In this document: in pieces, positions 16,727 through 25,220 of the stretch | How the letters are laid out: every line of letters starts with the position of its first letter | How positions within the stretch are numbered: position 1 is the stretch's first letter | Assembly: GCA_019637105.1 (NCBI GenBank) | Contig: JAHBWF010000074.1 | Span: forward strand, 1-36,523 | Direction of reading: 5' to 3' | Source of the DNA: Labilithrix sp. | Lineage (GTDB): Bacteria; Myxococcota_A; Polyangia; Polyangiales; Polyangiaceae | DNA: 36,523 bases | The notes under the pieces: model-generated | The model's input: the letters and a program-made list of their open reading frames with translations, nothing else | Databases searched by the model: none | Told to the model about the DNA's origin: nothing | Program-made: the position numbers and the translations under genes

Positions 16727-17838
16727 CAGGGCGCCTCGCGGAGCTCGGCGTCGAGGAGGATCGCGCCCTCGGTCACGACGTCCTCCCCCGGCGCCAGGCC
16801 CGACGTGATGATCGCGTGCTCGCCGCGCTGCTCGCCGAGCTGCACCTCTCGCTCGACGAAGGAGCCGTCCGGCCGCCTGACGAAGACGAAGAACTGATCG
16901 CGCCGCGCGAGCACGGCGCTCGTCGGCACCTCGGCGTTCCCGAGCGGGGCGCCGCGGATCGCGACGCGCGCCGACATCCCGGGGCGCAGCTCTCCGCTCG
17001 GGTTGGCCAGCTCGATCCGCGCCTCCACCGCGCGCGTCAGCGGATCGACCACGCTCGAGACGTGCACGACCTTGCCCGCGATCTTCCGCCCCCGCTGCGC
17101 GAGCAGCTCGATCTCGGCGTCGGCGCCGACCTCGACGCCGGCGAGGTCCTGCTCGAAGACGTCCGCGACGACCCACACCGTCGAGAGGTCCCCGACCGTG
17201 AGCAGCGCCCTCTCCCCGCTCGGCGAGACCTGGGCGCCGACCGCGACGTTGCGCTCGATGACCTTGCCGGAGATCGGCGACCTCAGCGCGTACTCGGTCG
17301 GGTTGGTCGCGCCGCCGACGGCGCCGAGGGTCGCGACGGCGCGGCTCTCCTCGCTCTTCGCCTGCGCGAGCGCCGCCTCCGCCTGCTGCAGCTCCGCGTC
17401 CGAGCCGGCGCCCTCGCGCACGAGCGTGCGCGCCCGCTCGGCCGCGTGCTCGGCGAGGGTCCGCGCGGTCCGCGCCTGAGCGACCTGCGCCTGAGCAGAC
17501 GCCACGTCGGGCGCGTAGACGGTGAGCAAGACGTCGCCCTTCTTCACGGTGTCGCCGGTCACCACGTTGACGGACGAGACGCGCCCGCCCGCGGCGGGCC
17601 CCAGGCGCGCCACGTGGCGCTCGTCGAAGGTGACGCGCGCGGCGAAGGACCTCAGCCGCGGGTTGGTCGCCGGGCGCGCCGCCTCGACGCGGACGTACGC
17701 GGCGCCGGCGTCGGACAGGACGATCGAGCGGTCCGGCCGGCGGAGGTGATCGGGGCCGTCGCGCGGGGGCTCCTTGCCTCGGCACCCGAGGAGCACCGCG
17801 CCGATCCCGGTGAGCACGAGCGCCCGACGAAGCGGCAT
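16726..17838 (-). CDS. Membrane-fusion (periplasmic adaptor) lipoprotein, CzcB/CusB type
   Basis: A 370-residue adaptor that links the RND pump to the outer-membrane channel. The signal ends in a good lipobox, VLLGC (Cys19). The barrel-sandwich hybrid domain begins near residue 68 (VTFDERHVARLGP, then GRVSSVNVVTGDTVKKGD) and closes after an alpha-hairpin (about 110-185) at LRSPISGKVIERNVAVGAQV. Beta-barrel and membrane-proximal domains follow. At 370 residues it lacks the N-terminal metal-binding extension of longer CzcB proteins and has few His or Met residues. First gene of the efflux operon, followed without a gap by the pump. Start ATG at 17838; its upstream region is shared with the divergent regulator and holds two dyads likely to be regulator sites. 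Confidence 0.93.
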   Translation of the reverse strand: MPLRRALVLTGIGAVLLGCRGKEPPRDGPDHLRRPDRSIVLSDAGAAYVRVEAARPATNPRLRSFAARVTFDERHVARLGPAAGGRVSSVNVVTGDTVKKGDVLLTVYAPDVASAQAQVAQARTARTLAEHAAERARTLVREGAGSDAELQQAEAALAQAKSEESRAVATLGAVGGATNPTEYALRSPISGKVIERNVAVGAQVSPSGERALLTVGDLSTVWVVADVFEQDLAGVEVGADAEIELLAQRGRKIAGKVVHVSSVVDPLTRAVEARIELANPSGELRPGMSARVAIRGAPLGNAEVPTSAVLARRDQFFVFVRRPDGSFVEREVQLGEQRGEHAIITSGLAPGEDVVTEGAILLDAELREAP

Positions 17839-17884
17839 CCCTCGAACCGTACGCAGCCGCGGCCGCGGTTGGCTGAAGGACCCG

Positions 17885-17898
17885 TGAAGAGTTCTTCA
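17885..17898. promoter_or_regulatory. Regulator box 1, TGAAGA-N2-TCTTCA
   Basis: A dyad with 6-bp arms and a 2-bp spacer (GT). The architecture matches the E. coli CusR box TGACAA-N2-TTGTCA, suggesting the adjacent OmpR-family regulator as the binder. Confidence 0.7.
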
Positions 17899-17916
17899 TC
17901 GTGGTCGAGTTTCCGG

Positions 17917-17930
17917 TGAAGACTTCTTCA
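17917..17930. promoter_or_regulatory. Regulator box 2, TGAAGA-N2-TCTTCA
   Basis: A second copy of the same dyad with spacer CT, centred 32 bp from box 1, about three helical turns, so both would lie on the same face of the DNA. Confidence 0.7.
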
Positions 17931-17981
17931 TTCGCGGCTCCGGCGGCGCTCGCCGGCGCTCCGAGCGGTATCATCCGAGCC

Positions 17982-18650
17982 ATGAAGCTCCTCGTCGTCG
18001 AGGACAACCCGAAGGTCGCGAGCTTCCTCGTCCGCGCGCTCACGGAGGAGGGCCACGTCGTCGATCAGCTCGGCGACGGCCGGAGCGCGCTCGACCAGCT
18101 CGAGCTCGTCCCGTACGACGCCGTCCTGCTCGACTGGATGCTCCCCGGCCTCGACGGCGTCAGCGTGTGCCGCGCCGCGCGCGACCGCGGCGTACGCACG
18201 CCGATCCTGATCCTGACGGCGCGCGGGGAGGTCGGAGAGAAGATCCTCGGGCTCGACGCCGGCGCCGACGACTACCTGCCGAAGCCGTTCGACCTCGGCG
18301 AGCTCCTCGCCCGCGTGCGCGCGCTCGGGCGGCGCGCGGCGCCCCCGACCCTGCGCCTCGGGGCGCTCGTGATCGATCCGATGGCGCGGCGCGTGACGGT
18401 GGCCGGGCGCGCCGTCGAGCTCACGACGCGCGAGCTCGCGCTCCTCGCGTACCTCGTGCAGCACACGGGGAGAGCCGTCAGCCGTTCGGAGCTGCTCCAG
18501 AAGGTCTGGTCGACGAGCTTCGATCGCGCGTCGAACGTCGTCGAGGTCCACGTGAAGAACCTCCGCGAGAAGCTCGGCGATCACGAGACGCTGATCCAGA
18601 CGGTGCGCGGCGTCGGCTACCGCGCGGTCGCGCCGCCCGCGGAACGATGA
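17982..18650 (+). CDS. OmpR/CusR-family response regulator for the metal-efflux operon
   Basis: A 222-residue two-component transcription regulator. The receiver has the acidic pocket E7/D8, phospho-acceptor D51, T79 and K101 (YLPKPF). The C-terminal winged helix (about 125-218) has ELTTRELALLAYL and the recognition-helix region SNVVEVHVKNLREKLG, with the end GVGYR. Upstream in-frame codons are open, but the ATG at 17982 begins the receiver directly (MKLLVVEDNP) and is chosen. Its stop overlaps the kinase start as ATGA. Divergence from the efflux genes and the two dyads between them suggest it activates both directions in response to excess metal. The family call is secure; the target is inferred from position. 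Confidence 0.93.
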   Translation: MKLLVVEDNPKVASFLVRALTEEGHVVDQLGDGRSALDQLELVPYDAVLLDWMLPGLDGVSVCRAARDRGVRTPILILTARGEVGEKILGLDAGADDYLPKPFDLGELLARVRALGRRAAPPTLRLGALVIDPMARRVTVAGRAVELTTRELALLAYLVQHTGRAVSRSELLQKVWSTSFDRASNVVEVHVKNLREKLGDHETLIQTVRGVGYRAVAPPAER

Positions 18651-20080
18651 AGCTCCGGACGCGCCTCACGCTCGCGTTCACGCTCGTCACGAGCGTGGCT
18701 TTGATCGTGTCGTTCGTCGTCGTCTACCTCTTCGTCGAGCGCGACGAGCTCCGCGAGCTCGACCACGCGCTCCTCGTGCAGGCCGAGCACGTGGCGTCGG
18801 TCGCCGTCGCGCGCAGCCCCGACGACCCGCTCATCGGCGAAGGCCCGGGCGAGCTCGTCGATCCCCCGTCCGTGACGGTCCGCTACGCGGCCGAGTACGA
18901 GCGCGACGGGCGCCTCGTCGCCTCCACGCGAAGCTTCGGCGGGCAGGCGCCGCGCCTCGCCGAGATCAACGCGCGCATCGACTCGCCCGAGGGCGCGGCC
19001 GTCACCCTGACGCACAACGGCGCGCAGCTTCGGGGCGTGCTCGTCCCGATCGGCTCGAGGCGGGTGCTCCTCTACGCGGTCTCCAGCAAGGGCATCGCCA
19101 ACGACCTGGCGTTCTTGCTCCGCACCTTCGCCGCGCTCTTCGCCGGCGCGACGTCGCTCACCTGGATCGTCGCGCGCTGGCTGGCGCGGAGCCTCGTCCG
19201 CGACGTCGACGCGATCTGCGAGGTCGCCGAGGCCGTGGCGACGGGCGAGCTCGACGCGCGCGTCGGCCCTCGCGCTCGGGGCAGCGTCGAGACGCGCCTG
19301 CTCGCCGAGCGGCTCGACCAGATGATCGAGCGGCTCGGCGAGCTCGTCGCCGCGCAGCGCGACTTCATCTCGAGCGCCGCGCACGAGCTCCGCTCTCCGC
19401 TCACGTCGCTGCGCGGCGAGCTCGAGCTCGCCCTCCGCCGAGATCGGAGCGGCCCCGAGTACAAGGAGACGATCGAGCGCGCGCTCGGCGACGCCGCGAC
19501 GCTCGTGACCCTCGCGGACGACCTGCTCGCGATCGCGCGCACCGAGGGGCGCGCCCGCGCGGCGTCGAGCGAGCCGACCCGCGTGTCCGACATCGTCGAG
19601 GACGCGACCCGGATGACGCGCGGCAACGCCGAGGTACGCTCGGTGGAGGTCGCGTTCGAGGGCGAAGGCGACGTCTCGGTCGCGTGCTCGCGCAAGGAGG
19701 TCGCCCGCGCGCTGCGCAACCTGCTCGACAACGCCGTCGCCCACAGCCCGCCGGCCGGGACCGTCCTCGTCCGCGCCGCGGTCGCGGACGCCACCGTCGA
19801 GATCGCGGTCGAGGACGGCGGCGCCGGCGTGCGCGCGGAGGACGCGGCGCTCCTCTTCACGCCCTTCTGGCGCGGCGACGGCGAGCGCGCGGCCGAAGGA
19901 GGAACCGGCCTCGGGCTCTCGCTCGCGCGCGAGATCGCGCGCGCCGCCGGCGGAGACGTGAGGTACGACGCCTCCCACGCGCCGGGCGCCCGCTTCGTGT
20001 TGCTGCTCCCGCGCGCCGCCGCGACGCCCCGCCAACGAAGCGGCGCCGCGCTCGCGGCGGCTTCGTCCTCGGGAGCTTGA
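18647..20080 (+). CDS. Membrane sensor histidine kinase, CusS-like partner of the efflux regulator
   Basis: A 477-residue sensor kinase. TM1 is at about 8-30 and TM2 at about 158-178, enclosing a periplasmic sensor of about 125 residues. HAMP is at 179-231, HisKA follows with H246 in SSAAHELRSPL, and HATPase carries NLLDNAVAH, DGGAGV, LFTPFWRG and GTGLGLSLAREI. The periplasmic part has few His or Cys residues, so metal binding is not obvious from motifs. The ATG overlaps the regulator's stop (ATGA). The C-terminal 20 residues are Ala/Ser-rich. It probably senses periplasmic metal and phosphorylates the adjacent regulator. Confidence 0.92.
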   Translation: MKLRTRLTLAFTLVTSVALIVSFVVVYLFVERDELRELDHALLVQAEHVASVAVARSPDDPLIGEGPGELVDPPSVTVRYAAEYERDGRLVASTRSFGGQAPRLAEINARIDSPEGAAVTLTHNGAQLRGVLVPIGSRRVLLYAVSSKGIANDLAFLLRTFAALFAGATSLTWIVARWLARSLVRDVDAICEVAEAVATGELDARVGPRARGSVETRLLAERLDQMIERLGELVAAQRDFISSAAHELRSPLTSLRGELELALRRDRSGPEYKETIERALGDAATLVTLADDLLAIARTEGRARAASSEPTRVSDIVEDATRMTRGNAEVRSVEVAFEGEGDVSVACSRKEVARALRNLLDNAVAHSPPAGTVLVRAAVADATVEIAVEDGGAGVRAEDAALLFTPFWRGDGERAAEGGTGLGLSLAREIARAAGGDVRYDASHAPGARFVLLLPRAAATPRQRSGAALAAASSSGA

Positions 20081-20210
20081 CGGCGCGAGCTTCGACGATC
20101 CGTCGTCGCGGGAGGCGACGGCGCCCGTGGAGGCTGGACCGCCCCGGCGCGCGGCGATCCCGTCGACGAGGATCCGTCTCGGCGACCGCGCCGCTGCGGG
20201 GAAAGCGACC

Positions 20211-20226
20211 GGTCACGGCGGTGACC
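20211..20226. repeat. Inverted repeat GGTCAC-N4-GTGACC, copy 1
   Basis: A perfect dyad with 6-bp arms and GGCG spacer, lying in the 157 bp between the converging kinase and FHA-sigma54 genes, 11 bp past the latter's stop. The same dyad recurs at 24915-24930. It could act as a terminator stem for the leftward gene or as a protein site. Confidence 0.5.
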
Positions 20227-20237
20227 ACCGCGCGCCG

Positions 20238-21584
20238 TCACTCGCGCTCGCGCGAGTGGAGTCCGTGCTTCTTGAGGAGCGAGCGCAGGTAGTGTCGTTC
20301 GATCCCGGCGAGCCCGGCGGCCATCGCGATGTTGCCGCTGGTCTTCGTCATGAGCCGCGCGAGGTAGGCCTGCTCGAAGTCGTCGATGGCGGTCCGCTTC
20401 GCTCCCTTGAACTCGGGGACCTCTCCGTCGTCGACGGCTTCCTCGCGGGCGGGCTCACGACCGCGCTCGAGGAGGCGCTCGAAGGCGAGGTCCTGGGGCC
20501 GGATCACGGGACCGTCGCACATGTAGGCAGCGCGCTCGATCGTGTTCTTGAGCTCGCGCACGTTGCCCGGATACGAGCGCGTGCTCAGCTCCGCGAGCGC
20601 CTCCCGCGAGATCGCCCGCGCGCACGCCGCGTTCCTCGGCAGGCGTCGGAGGAAGTCCGCCGCGAGGATCTCGATGTCCTCGCGCCGCTCGGCGAGCGAG
20701 GGCAGGACGAGGCGCGCCTGCGCGAGGCGGAAGTAGAGATCGTCGCGGAACTGCCCCACGTTCACCATCGCGCGGAGATCACGCCAGGTCGCCGAGACGA
20801 CGCGCACCGAGACGGGTCGCGGCCGGTTCTCTCCCAGCCGCACGACGTGGCGTTGCTCAAGCACACGAAGGAGCTTCGGCTGGAGGTCGAGCGGAAGGTC
20901 GCCGACCTCGTCGAGGAACACGGTGCCGCCGTCCGCCGCCTCGAAGACGCCCGCGCGCGCCGCGACGGCCCCGGTGAACGCGCCGGCGGCGTGACCGAAG
21001 AGGACCGACTCGGCGAGGCTCGACGGGAGGGCCGCGCAGTCGAGCACCGTGAAGGGCCCGCGTACCCGCGGGCTCTCGTCGTGGAGCACGCGGGCCACGA
21101 GCTCCTTGCCGCTGCCGGTCGGCCCCTCGATGAACACGGTCAGCTCGGTGGGAGCGAGCCGCTCGAGCAGGCCGAACAGCTCGCGCATCGCGGTGCTCCG
21201 CCCGAGGAGCGAGCGGAACGAATCTCGCATGGGCCGGGCCGGTTCTGGCTCGTTCGCGAGGTCGACCCGAATTGCAGACTCTCCCAGCGACAGGAGCGCG
21301 CCGGGCGGCACCACCGCCCGACCGAGCCTTCCGCCTTCGAAATACGTACCGTTCCAGCTCTCGAGATCGCGGACGTCCACCCCGCCCTCGTGTGGAGCGA
21401 GCTCGAGATGAAACTCCGACACGGTGAAATCGGCGACCGCGAGGTCGGCGATCCGCGATCGCCCGAGCGTGATCTTGCGTCCCGTCGCGGTGACGCCGGT
21501 CGACGGACCGGCGACGACGGTCGCCCGGACGCCGGAAGCGGCGGTGCGCGGTCGGAGGATCGTCCGTGTGCTAGATTCGCTCAT
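20238..21584 (-). CDS. FHA-domain sigma-54 activator (enhancer-binding protein), first copy
   Basis: A 448-residue regulator. N-terminal FHA (about residues 20-110) has a degenerate core: LGRSR, SEFHLEL where SRRHA is usual, and [12 protein letters not shown]. The central AAA+ domain has Walker A GPTGSGKE (about 154-161), GAFTGA at 201-206 for contact with sigma-54, Walker [13 protein letters not shown], and R-finger region FRDDLYFRL. The C-terminal Fis-type helix-turn-helix ends [16 protein letters not shown] replaces the usual receiver, so activity is probably set by a phospho-Thr partner, plausibly the divergent Ser/Thr kinase 42 bp away. Start taken at ATG 21584; an ATG at 21602 would add six residues. 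Confident as a family; targets unknown. Confidence 0.92.
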   Translation of the reverse strand: MSESSTRTILRPRTAASGVRATVVAGPSTGVTATGRKITLGRSRIADLAVADFTVSEFHLELAPHEGGVDVRDLESWNGTYFEGGRLGRAVVPPGALLSLGESAIRVDLANEPEPARPMRDSFRSLLGRSTAMRELFGLLERLAPTELTVFIEGPTGSGKELVARVLHDESPRVRGPFTVLDCAALPSSLAESVLFGHAAGAFTGAVAARAGVFEAADGGTVFLDEVGDLPLDLQPKLLRVLEQRHVVRLGENRPRPVSVRVVSATWRDLRAMVNVGQFRDDLYFRLAQARLVLPSLAERREDIEILAADFLRRLPRNAACARAISREALAELSTRSYPGNVRELKNTIERAAYMCDGPVIRPQDLAFERLLERGREPAREEAVDDGEVPEFKGAKRTAIDDFEQAYLARLMTKTSGNIAMAAGLAGIERHYLRSLLKKHGLHSRERE

Positions 21585-21626
21585 TGGGGCGTCTCGGACC
21601 ATACCGCAAGGCTCGGTCTCGTCGAC
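21585..21626. promoter_or_regulatory. Short divergent region between FHA-sigma54 and kinase genes
   Basis: Only 42 bp separate the two start codons, so the two promoters must overlap each other or the coding regions. TAGATT at about 21573 is a weak -10 for the rightward gene. No sigma-54 element is seen. Confidence 0.4.
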
Positions 21627-23069
21627 ATGTCGGCTCGCTACACCATCCTCGGCACCATCGCCTCCGGAGGCATGGCCCGCGTCTACCTCGGACGAATGAC
21701 GGGGAGCGCGGGGTTCTCGCGGCCGGTCGCGATCAAGCGCCTGCACCCCGAGCTCGCGGTCCAGCGCGACTTCGTCGCGATGCTCGTCGACGAGGCGCGG
21801 CTCGCGGCGCACATCCGTCACACCAACGTCGTCGATACGCTCGATCTGGTCGTCAGCGACGGAGCGTTCAGCCTCGTCCTCGAGTACGTCGAAGGGGAGT
21901 CGCTGAGCGCGCTGATCAGGGAAGCTCGGGCGCGCGGCGAGACCGTCCCGAGCCCGATCGCGCTCGCCGTCCTCTACGGCGTCCTCCGCGGGCTCGAGGC
22001 AGCGCACGAGGCGCGCAACGAGGAGGGCCAGCCGCTCGGGATCGTGCATCGCGACGTCTCACCCCAGAACATCCTCGTCGGGATCGACGGGATCCCGCGC
22101 ATCATCGACTTCGGCGTCGCGAAGGCGCTCGGGCGGATCTTGGTGACGCGTCCGGGCGAAGTCCGCGGGAAGCTCTCGTACATGGCCCCGGAGCAGCTGC
22201 TCGGGCGTCCGGTCACGCGCCAGGTCGACGTCTACGCGGTCGGTGTCCTCCTCTGGGAGCTGCTGGTCGGCGCCCGCCTCTTCTCCGGCGATGACGAGCG
22301 CGTCGTCTGCGCGGCCGTCATGCGCGGCGTGATCACGCCGCCGAGCGAGGCCAACCCGAGCGTGCCGCGCGAGCTCGACGCGATCGTGAAGCGAGCGACG
22401 GCGCGCGAGCTCTCCGAGCGCTACCTGACGGCGCGCGAGATGCTCGGAGCGCTCGAGTCGTGCGAGAGAGCGCCCGACGACGAGGTCGGCGCGTGGGTGC
22501 GGAGGCTCTCCGCCGCGAGGCTCGCGAAGCGGCACCGGCTCCTCCAGGACAGCGTCTCGACGACCGATCGGATGTCGATCGACGACCTGCTGCGCGAGCT
22601 CGAGCCGTCACCTGCGCGCGCGAGCGCGCAGACTCGGGAGCACGGGACGCGGCCGAGCGCCGTCGGACCGGAGTCGGCGGAGGGCGTCGAGGTCGTCCGA
22701 CCGCCTGCCAACGCGAGCGCGGGCCGGAGCCGGCGCGGCGTGATCGCCGTCGTCGGGGCCGGCGCGCTCGTGTCGTTCGTGCTCCTCGGCGCGGTCGCCA
22801 GCATGCGCCGCCCCGCCGGCGGGCTCCCCGCGCCCGGGAGCTCACCGTCGGACGAGACGTCGCTCGTCCCGACGAGCGTCGCCGCCTCGGCCGACGCCCC
22901 GCTCATCGAGCTCGCGAACGATCCCGCGGGAGAGGCGTCGAGCGCGGCCCCGCCCGCCTCACCGGTGCTCGACCGCGCAGGTCCGACGTCGACCGTGACG
23001 ACCGGGGTGAGGCGCCGCGGGGGGCCGCGGCCTCGCGCGAGCACGGTCGATCCGAGAAGTTATCGATGA
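21627..23069 (+). CDS. Transmembrane Ser/Thr protein kinase (Hanks type)
   Basis: A 480-residue kinase. The catalytic domain (about 4-265) has the Gly loop GTIASGGMARVYLG, K37 in AIKRL, E56, the HRDVSPQN loop with D143 and N148, DFG with D161, and the APE-like APEQ. The HRDVSPQN form, in place of HRDLKPEN, is common in myxobacterial kinases. A linker leads to one transmembrane segment at about 371-396 and a Pro/Ala/Ser/Thr-rich tail of 85 residues, presumably outside. No sensor domain such as PASTA is present. The stop overlaps the next gene's start (ATGA), so it is coupled to the TPR protein. Likely substrates are FHA proteins, but none is proven. Confidence 0.94.
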   Translation: MSARYTILGTIASGGMARVYLGRMTGSAGFSRPVAIKRLHPELAVQRDFVAMLVDEARLAAHIRHTNVVDTLDLVVSDGAFSLVLEYVEGESLSALIREARARGETVPSPIALAVLYGVLRGLEAAHEARNEEGQPLGIVHRDVSPQNILVGIDGIPRIIDFGVAKALGRILVTRPGEVRGKLSYMAPEQLLGRPVTRQVDVYAVGVLLWELLVGARLFSGDDERVVCAAVMRGVITPPSEANPSVPRELDAIVKRATARELSERYLTAREMLGALESCERAPDDEVGAWVRRLSAARLAKRHRLLQDSVSTTDRMSIDDLLRELEPSPARASAQTREHGTRPSAVGPESAEGVEVVRPPANASAGRSRRGVIAVVGAGALVSFVLLGAVASMRRPAGGLPAPGSSPSDETSLVPTSVAASADAPLIELANDPAGEASSAAPPASPVLDRAGPTSTVTTGVRRRGGPRPRASTVDPRSYR

Positions 23070-24037
23070 CGCGGAGCCGACCGTGGGTGACGGTCGCGAG
23101 CATCGTGCTCGCGCTCGGCGTCCCCCGCGCCGCGTTCGCCCACGAGGCGAGCGGCGCCGCGGCCGAGAGCCTCTTCCGCGAGGGGCGCGCGCTCGCCGAC
23201 AAGGGACGGTTCGAAGAAGCGTGCGATCGCTTCGCGCGCAGCCAAGAGCTCGATCCGGCGGTGGGCACCCTGCTGAACCTCGGCGAGTGCTACGAGCGGA
23301 TGGAGAAGGTCGCGACCGCGTGGCTCTCCTACCGTCGGGCGATGGCGCTCGCCGTTACCCGCAACGACGAGCGCCGAGCGAACCTCGCGCGCGCGGCCGC
23401 GGCACGCCTCGAGCCGCGGCTCGCGCTGCTGGTGATCGCGAGCCCCAAAGGCGCGCCTTCGGATCTCGTCGTCACGCGGAACGGCGTACGCGTCGACCAG
23501 GCCGCGTTCGACACGCCGCTCCCGGTCGATCCCGGGCCGCAGGCGATCGAGGTGACCGCCTCGGCTCGACAGGCGTGGCAGACCACGATCGAGCTTCGCG
23601 AGGGCCAGCGCGGCACCGTCCAGATCCCCGAGCTCGCGCCGGTTGCCGGCGTCGAGCCCGGCACGATCGCGCCTGCACCCGTGCCCCCGTCGGACGGTGA
23701 CGCGCGCCGCACGGTCGCCCTCGGTCTCGAGATCGGCGGCGGCGCGGTCCTCGCGACCGGGCTCGTCTTCGGCGCGCTCGCGCTCACTCGGTGGAGCTCG
23801 GTCTCGGAGGCATGCCCCGGCGGGAAGTGCCCGTCCGAAGCGGAGCGCGCGGGCAAGGCGTCCGACGCCGAAGACGCACGGACCTTCTCCACGATCAGCA
23901 CGGTGACGACGGCCGTCGGCGCGGTCGGGCTGGCGGCGGGCGTCGTGCTCCACCTCACCGCGCCGGGGCGTCGCGTGTCGGTCGTACCTCTCGTCGATCG
24001 CACCGCGCTGGGGCTCGCGGTGACGCTCGGCCTCTGA
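23066..24037 (+). CDS. TPR-containing membrane protein coupled to the Ser/Thr kinase
   Basis: A 323-residue exported protein. Signal peptide at 1-25 (AFAHEAS), then one or two TPR units (about 28-105; FREGRALADKGRFEEACDRF, VGTLLNLGECYERM). A beta-rich PEGA-like segment with VVTRNGVRVDQAAFDTPLPVDPG, a Pro linker, and two hydrophobic helices near 220-242 and 280-302 follow. The start overlaps the kinase stop, so both are made together. Same order and architecture as the TPR/PEGA gene at the right end of the window, also coupled to an upstream gene. Probably a periplasmic or membrane sensor/scaffold for the kinase. Confidence 0.8.
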   Translation: MTRSRPWVTVASIVLALGVPRAAFAHEASGAAAESLFREGRALADKGRFEEACDRFARSQELDPAVGTLLNLGECYERMEKVATAWLSYRRAMALAVTRNDERRANLARAAAARLEPRLALLVIASPKGAPSDLVVTRNGVRVDQAAFDTPLPVDPGPQAIEVTASARQAWQTTIELREGQRGTVQIPELAPVAGVEPGTIAPAPVPPSDGDARRTVALGLEIGGGAVLATGLVFGALALTRWSSVSEACPGGKCPSEAERAGKASDAEDARTFSTISTVTTAVGAVGLAAGVVLHLTAPGRRVSVVPLVDRTALGLAVTLGL

Positions 24038-24083
24038 CTCCCCGGCCGCTGGCCACGGGTGTAGGCCGCGCGTTCCCAGGTTG

Positions 24084-24106
24084 CGCGACGCATGACTGAC
24101 GTCGCG
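24084..24106. terminator. Possible hairpin between converging genes
   Basis: CGCGACG (24084-24090) pairs with CGTCGCG (24100-24106) around a 9-nt loop, in the 107 bp between the TPR and DUF1554-like genes. There is no T-run. A weak bidirectional terminator is possible. Confidence 0.3.
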
Positions 24107-24144
24107 AGCGACACGCCGCTCGACGCCGCGGCGAGCAGCGTCGC

Positions 24145-24843
24145 TCAGCGCTCGAAGCAGTACAGGCGCGCGAGCGTCTGGCAGCCCCAGTTGCGGAACC
24201 CCGGGCCCGGTCCTCCGTTGTCGGTCCACGCGCGGTCGGTCCGGCTGAGCGTCCCCATCGCGCCGTAGGTGACCGCGTTGTTCGACGACCAGTTGTCGCA
24301 GTCGGTCGAGAAGATCCCGCTCACGAGCGTCCCGGTCCACACGAGGTGGTTCTCGGTGACCCTCTCGCCGGTCTCCGTACGGTCGATCGGCGAGGTGAGC
24401 ACGCCGGTGACGAGCTGGGCCTTGTTCCGCACGACCCGCGCGCCGTCGAGCCTGACGTAAGGTCCGTCGTGGATGACGCGATCGATGGCGTTCTTCCCGT
24501 CCGCGCTGATCCACGCGATCCAGTCGCCGCCGAGGGTTGCGCGATCGGCGGCGGCGACGCAGCGCGCGTCGACGCCGCTCACGCCGCCCATGACCCCGTT
24601 GAACGCGCCCGACGTGACGAACACACGCTTCTCGACGTTCGAGCTCGGCGCGTCCGGCGGATCTCCGGCGTCCTCGGGCGGCGGAGGGGGCGGCGTGGCC
24701 TCGGAGGTGGAGGCGGTGGGCGCCGTCTCGACGGGGGGGCCCGAGGCGTCACGCTCGTCGACCTCGAGCTCGGAGACGCCCAAGATCGGTGCGCAGGCGG
24801 CGACGAGCGTCGACGCGAGGGCGGCTCCGCGCAGCGAAGGCAT
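24145..24843 (-). CDS. DUF1554-like secreted lipoprotein
   Basis: A 232-residue predicted lipoprotein. The start is taken at ATG 24843 because it gives MPSLRG plus hydrophobic core and the lipobox LVAAC (Cys17). The frame is open further upstream but those residues are Arg-rich and lack a start with a signal. After a Pro/Ala/Glu linker (about 30-65), the C-terminal domain (70-232) begins KRVFVTSGAFNG and ends LARLYCFER. Between these are GGDWIAWIS, the VWTGT stretch, NWSSNNA and GFRNWGC. This is the DUF1554 pattern (PF07588), lectin-fold-like proteins of myxobacteria and Leptospira. Four cysteines probably form disulfides. Surface location is inferred; function unknown. Confidence 0.75.
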   Translation of the reverse strand: MPSLRGAALASTLVAACAPILGVSELEVDERDASGPPVETAPTASTSEATPPPPPPEDAGDPPDAPSSNVEKRVFVTSGAFNGVMGGVSGVDARCVAAADRATLGGDWIAWISADGKNAIDRVIHDGPYVRLDGARVVRNKAQLVTGVLTSPIDRTETGERVTENHLVWTGTLVSGIFSTDCDNWSSNNAVTYGAMGTLSRTDRAWTDNGGPGPGFRNWGCQTLARLYCFER

Positions 24844-24914
24844 CGGGCCAAGCTTCACACAGCGAGCGCCCTCGAGCAACGCCGCGCCCTCGGATGAAGT
24901 CGCCGGTCTGCAGG

Positions 24915-24930
24915 GGTCACCGTCGTGACC
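24915..24930. repeat. Inverted repeat GGTCAC-N4-GTGACC, copy 2
   Basis: Identical arms to the dyad at 20211-20226, spacer CGTC. It lies 222 bp upstream of the -24 element of the lipase promoter candidate, a distance typical of sigma-54 enhancer sites. Confidence 0.5.
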
Positions 24931-25152
24931 ATCGGCGCGGACCACGTGCGGCCGGCTTGCCTCGACGCGCGCGAGTGCGAGGGCGTCGCGCGGTCCCCAC
25001 CGGGAGCGGGGCGAGGTCACGACCGTGTCCATCGAGAGTGCTCGCCTCCCGCGACGGCCGGACGTGGACGCGGCCGCGATGGCGGCGCTCATCTCCCGGA
25101 GATCACGCGGCTTGGTCCGTCCTGGGGCTCGCGCCGCCGTGCGCTCCGACAC

Positions 25153-25168
25153 CGGCACGCTTCTCGCT
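25153..25168 (+). promoter_or_regulatory. Candidate sigma-54 promoter of the lipase gene
   Basis: CGGCACG-N4-TCGCT against TGGCACG-N4-TTGCW: two differences, with GG and GC ten nt apart. Inferred start near 25179, 42 nt before the ATG. Pattern match only. Confidence 0.4.
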
Positions 25169-25220
25169 GAGCCACACCACGAGGCACCGACGCCTCCCTC
25201 TTCTTCGCGAGGTTCGCTCG

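Larger units (their letters stand above)
17839..17981. promoter_or_regulatory. Divergent promoter region of the metal-efflux locus
   Basis: This 143-bp region separates the adaptor gene (leftward) from the response-regulator gene (rightward). It carries two dyads listed separately and a possible half-site TGAAGG at 17874-17879, 11 bp before the first. No clean -35/-10 pair is seen on either strand. Confidence 0.6.
24844..25220. other. 377-bp divergent intergenic region
   Basis: No gene is supported here. It holds the GGTCAC dyad (24915-24930) and a sigma-54-like element (25153-25168) for the lipase gene. The promoter of the leftward DUF1554-like gene must also be here but no convincing hexamers were seen. 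Confidence 0.6.

Noticed and set aside
16727-18043. The RND pump frame continues upstream past its ATG for more than 1.3 kb
   Set aside because: The extension is antisense or out of frame to the adaptor and regulator genes and has no RND homology. The ATG at 16726 overlaps the adaptor stop and begins a typical MISRVVDFAL pump N-terminus.
20127-21626. Open frame upstream of the Ser/Thr kinase start, in frame with it
   Set aside because: It is antisense to the FHA-sigma54 gene and lacks domain signals. The kinase domain begins at the ATG at 21627.
24844-25158. N-terminal extension of the DUF1554-like lipoprotein
   Set aside because: It would bury the lipoprotein signal peptide. The start at 24843 gives a proper lipobox.
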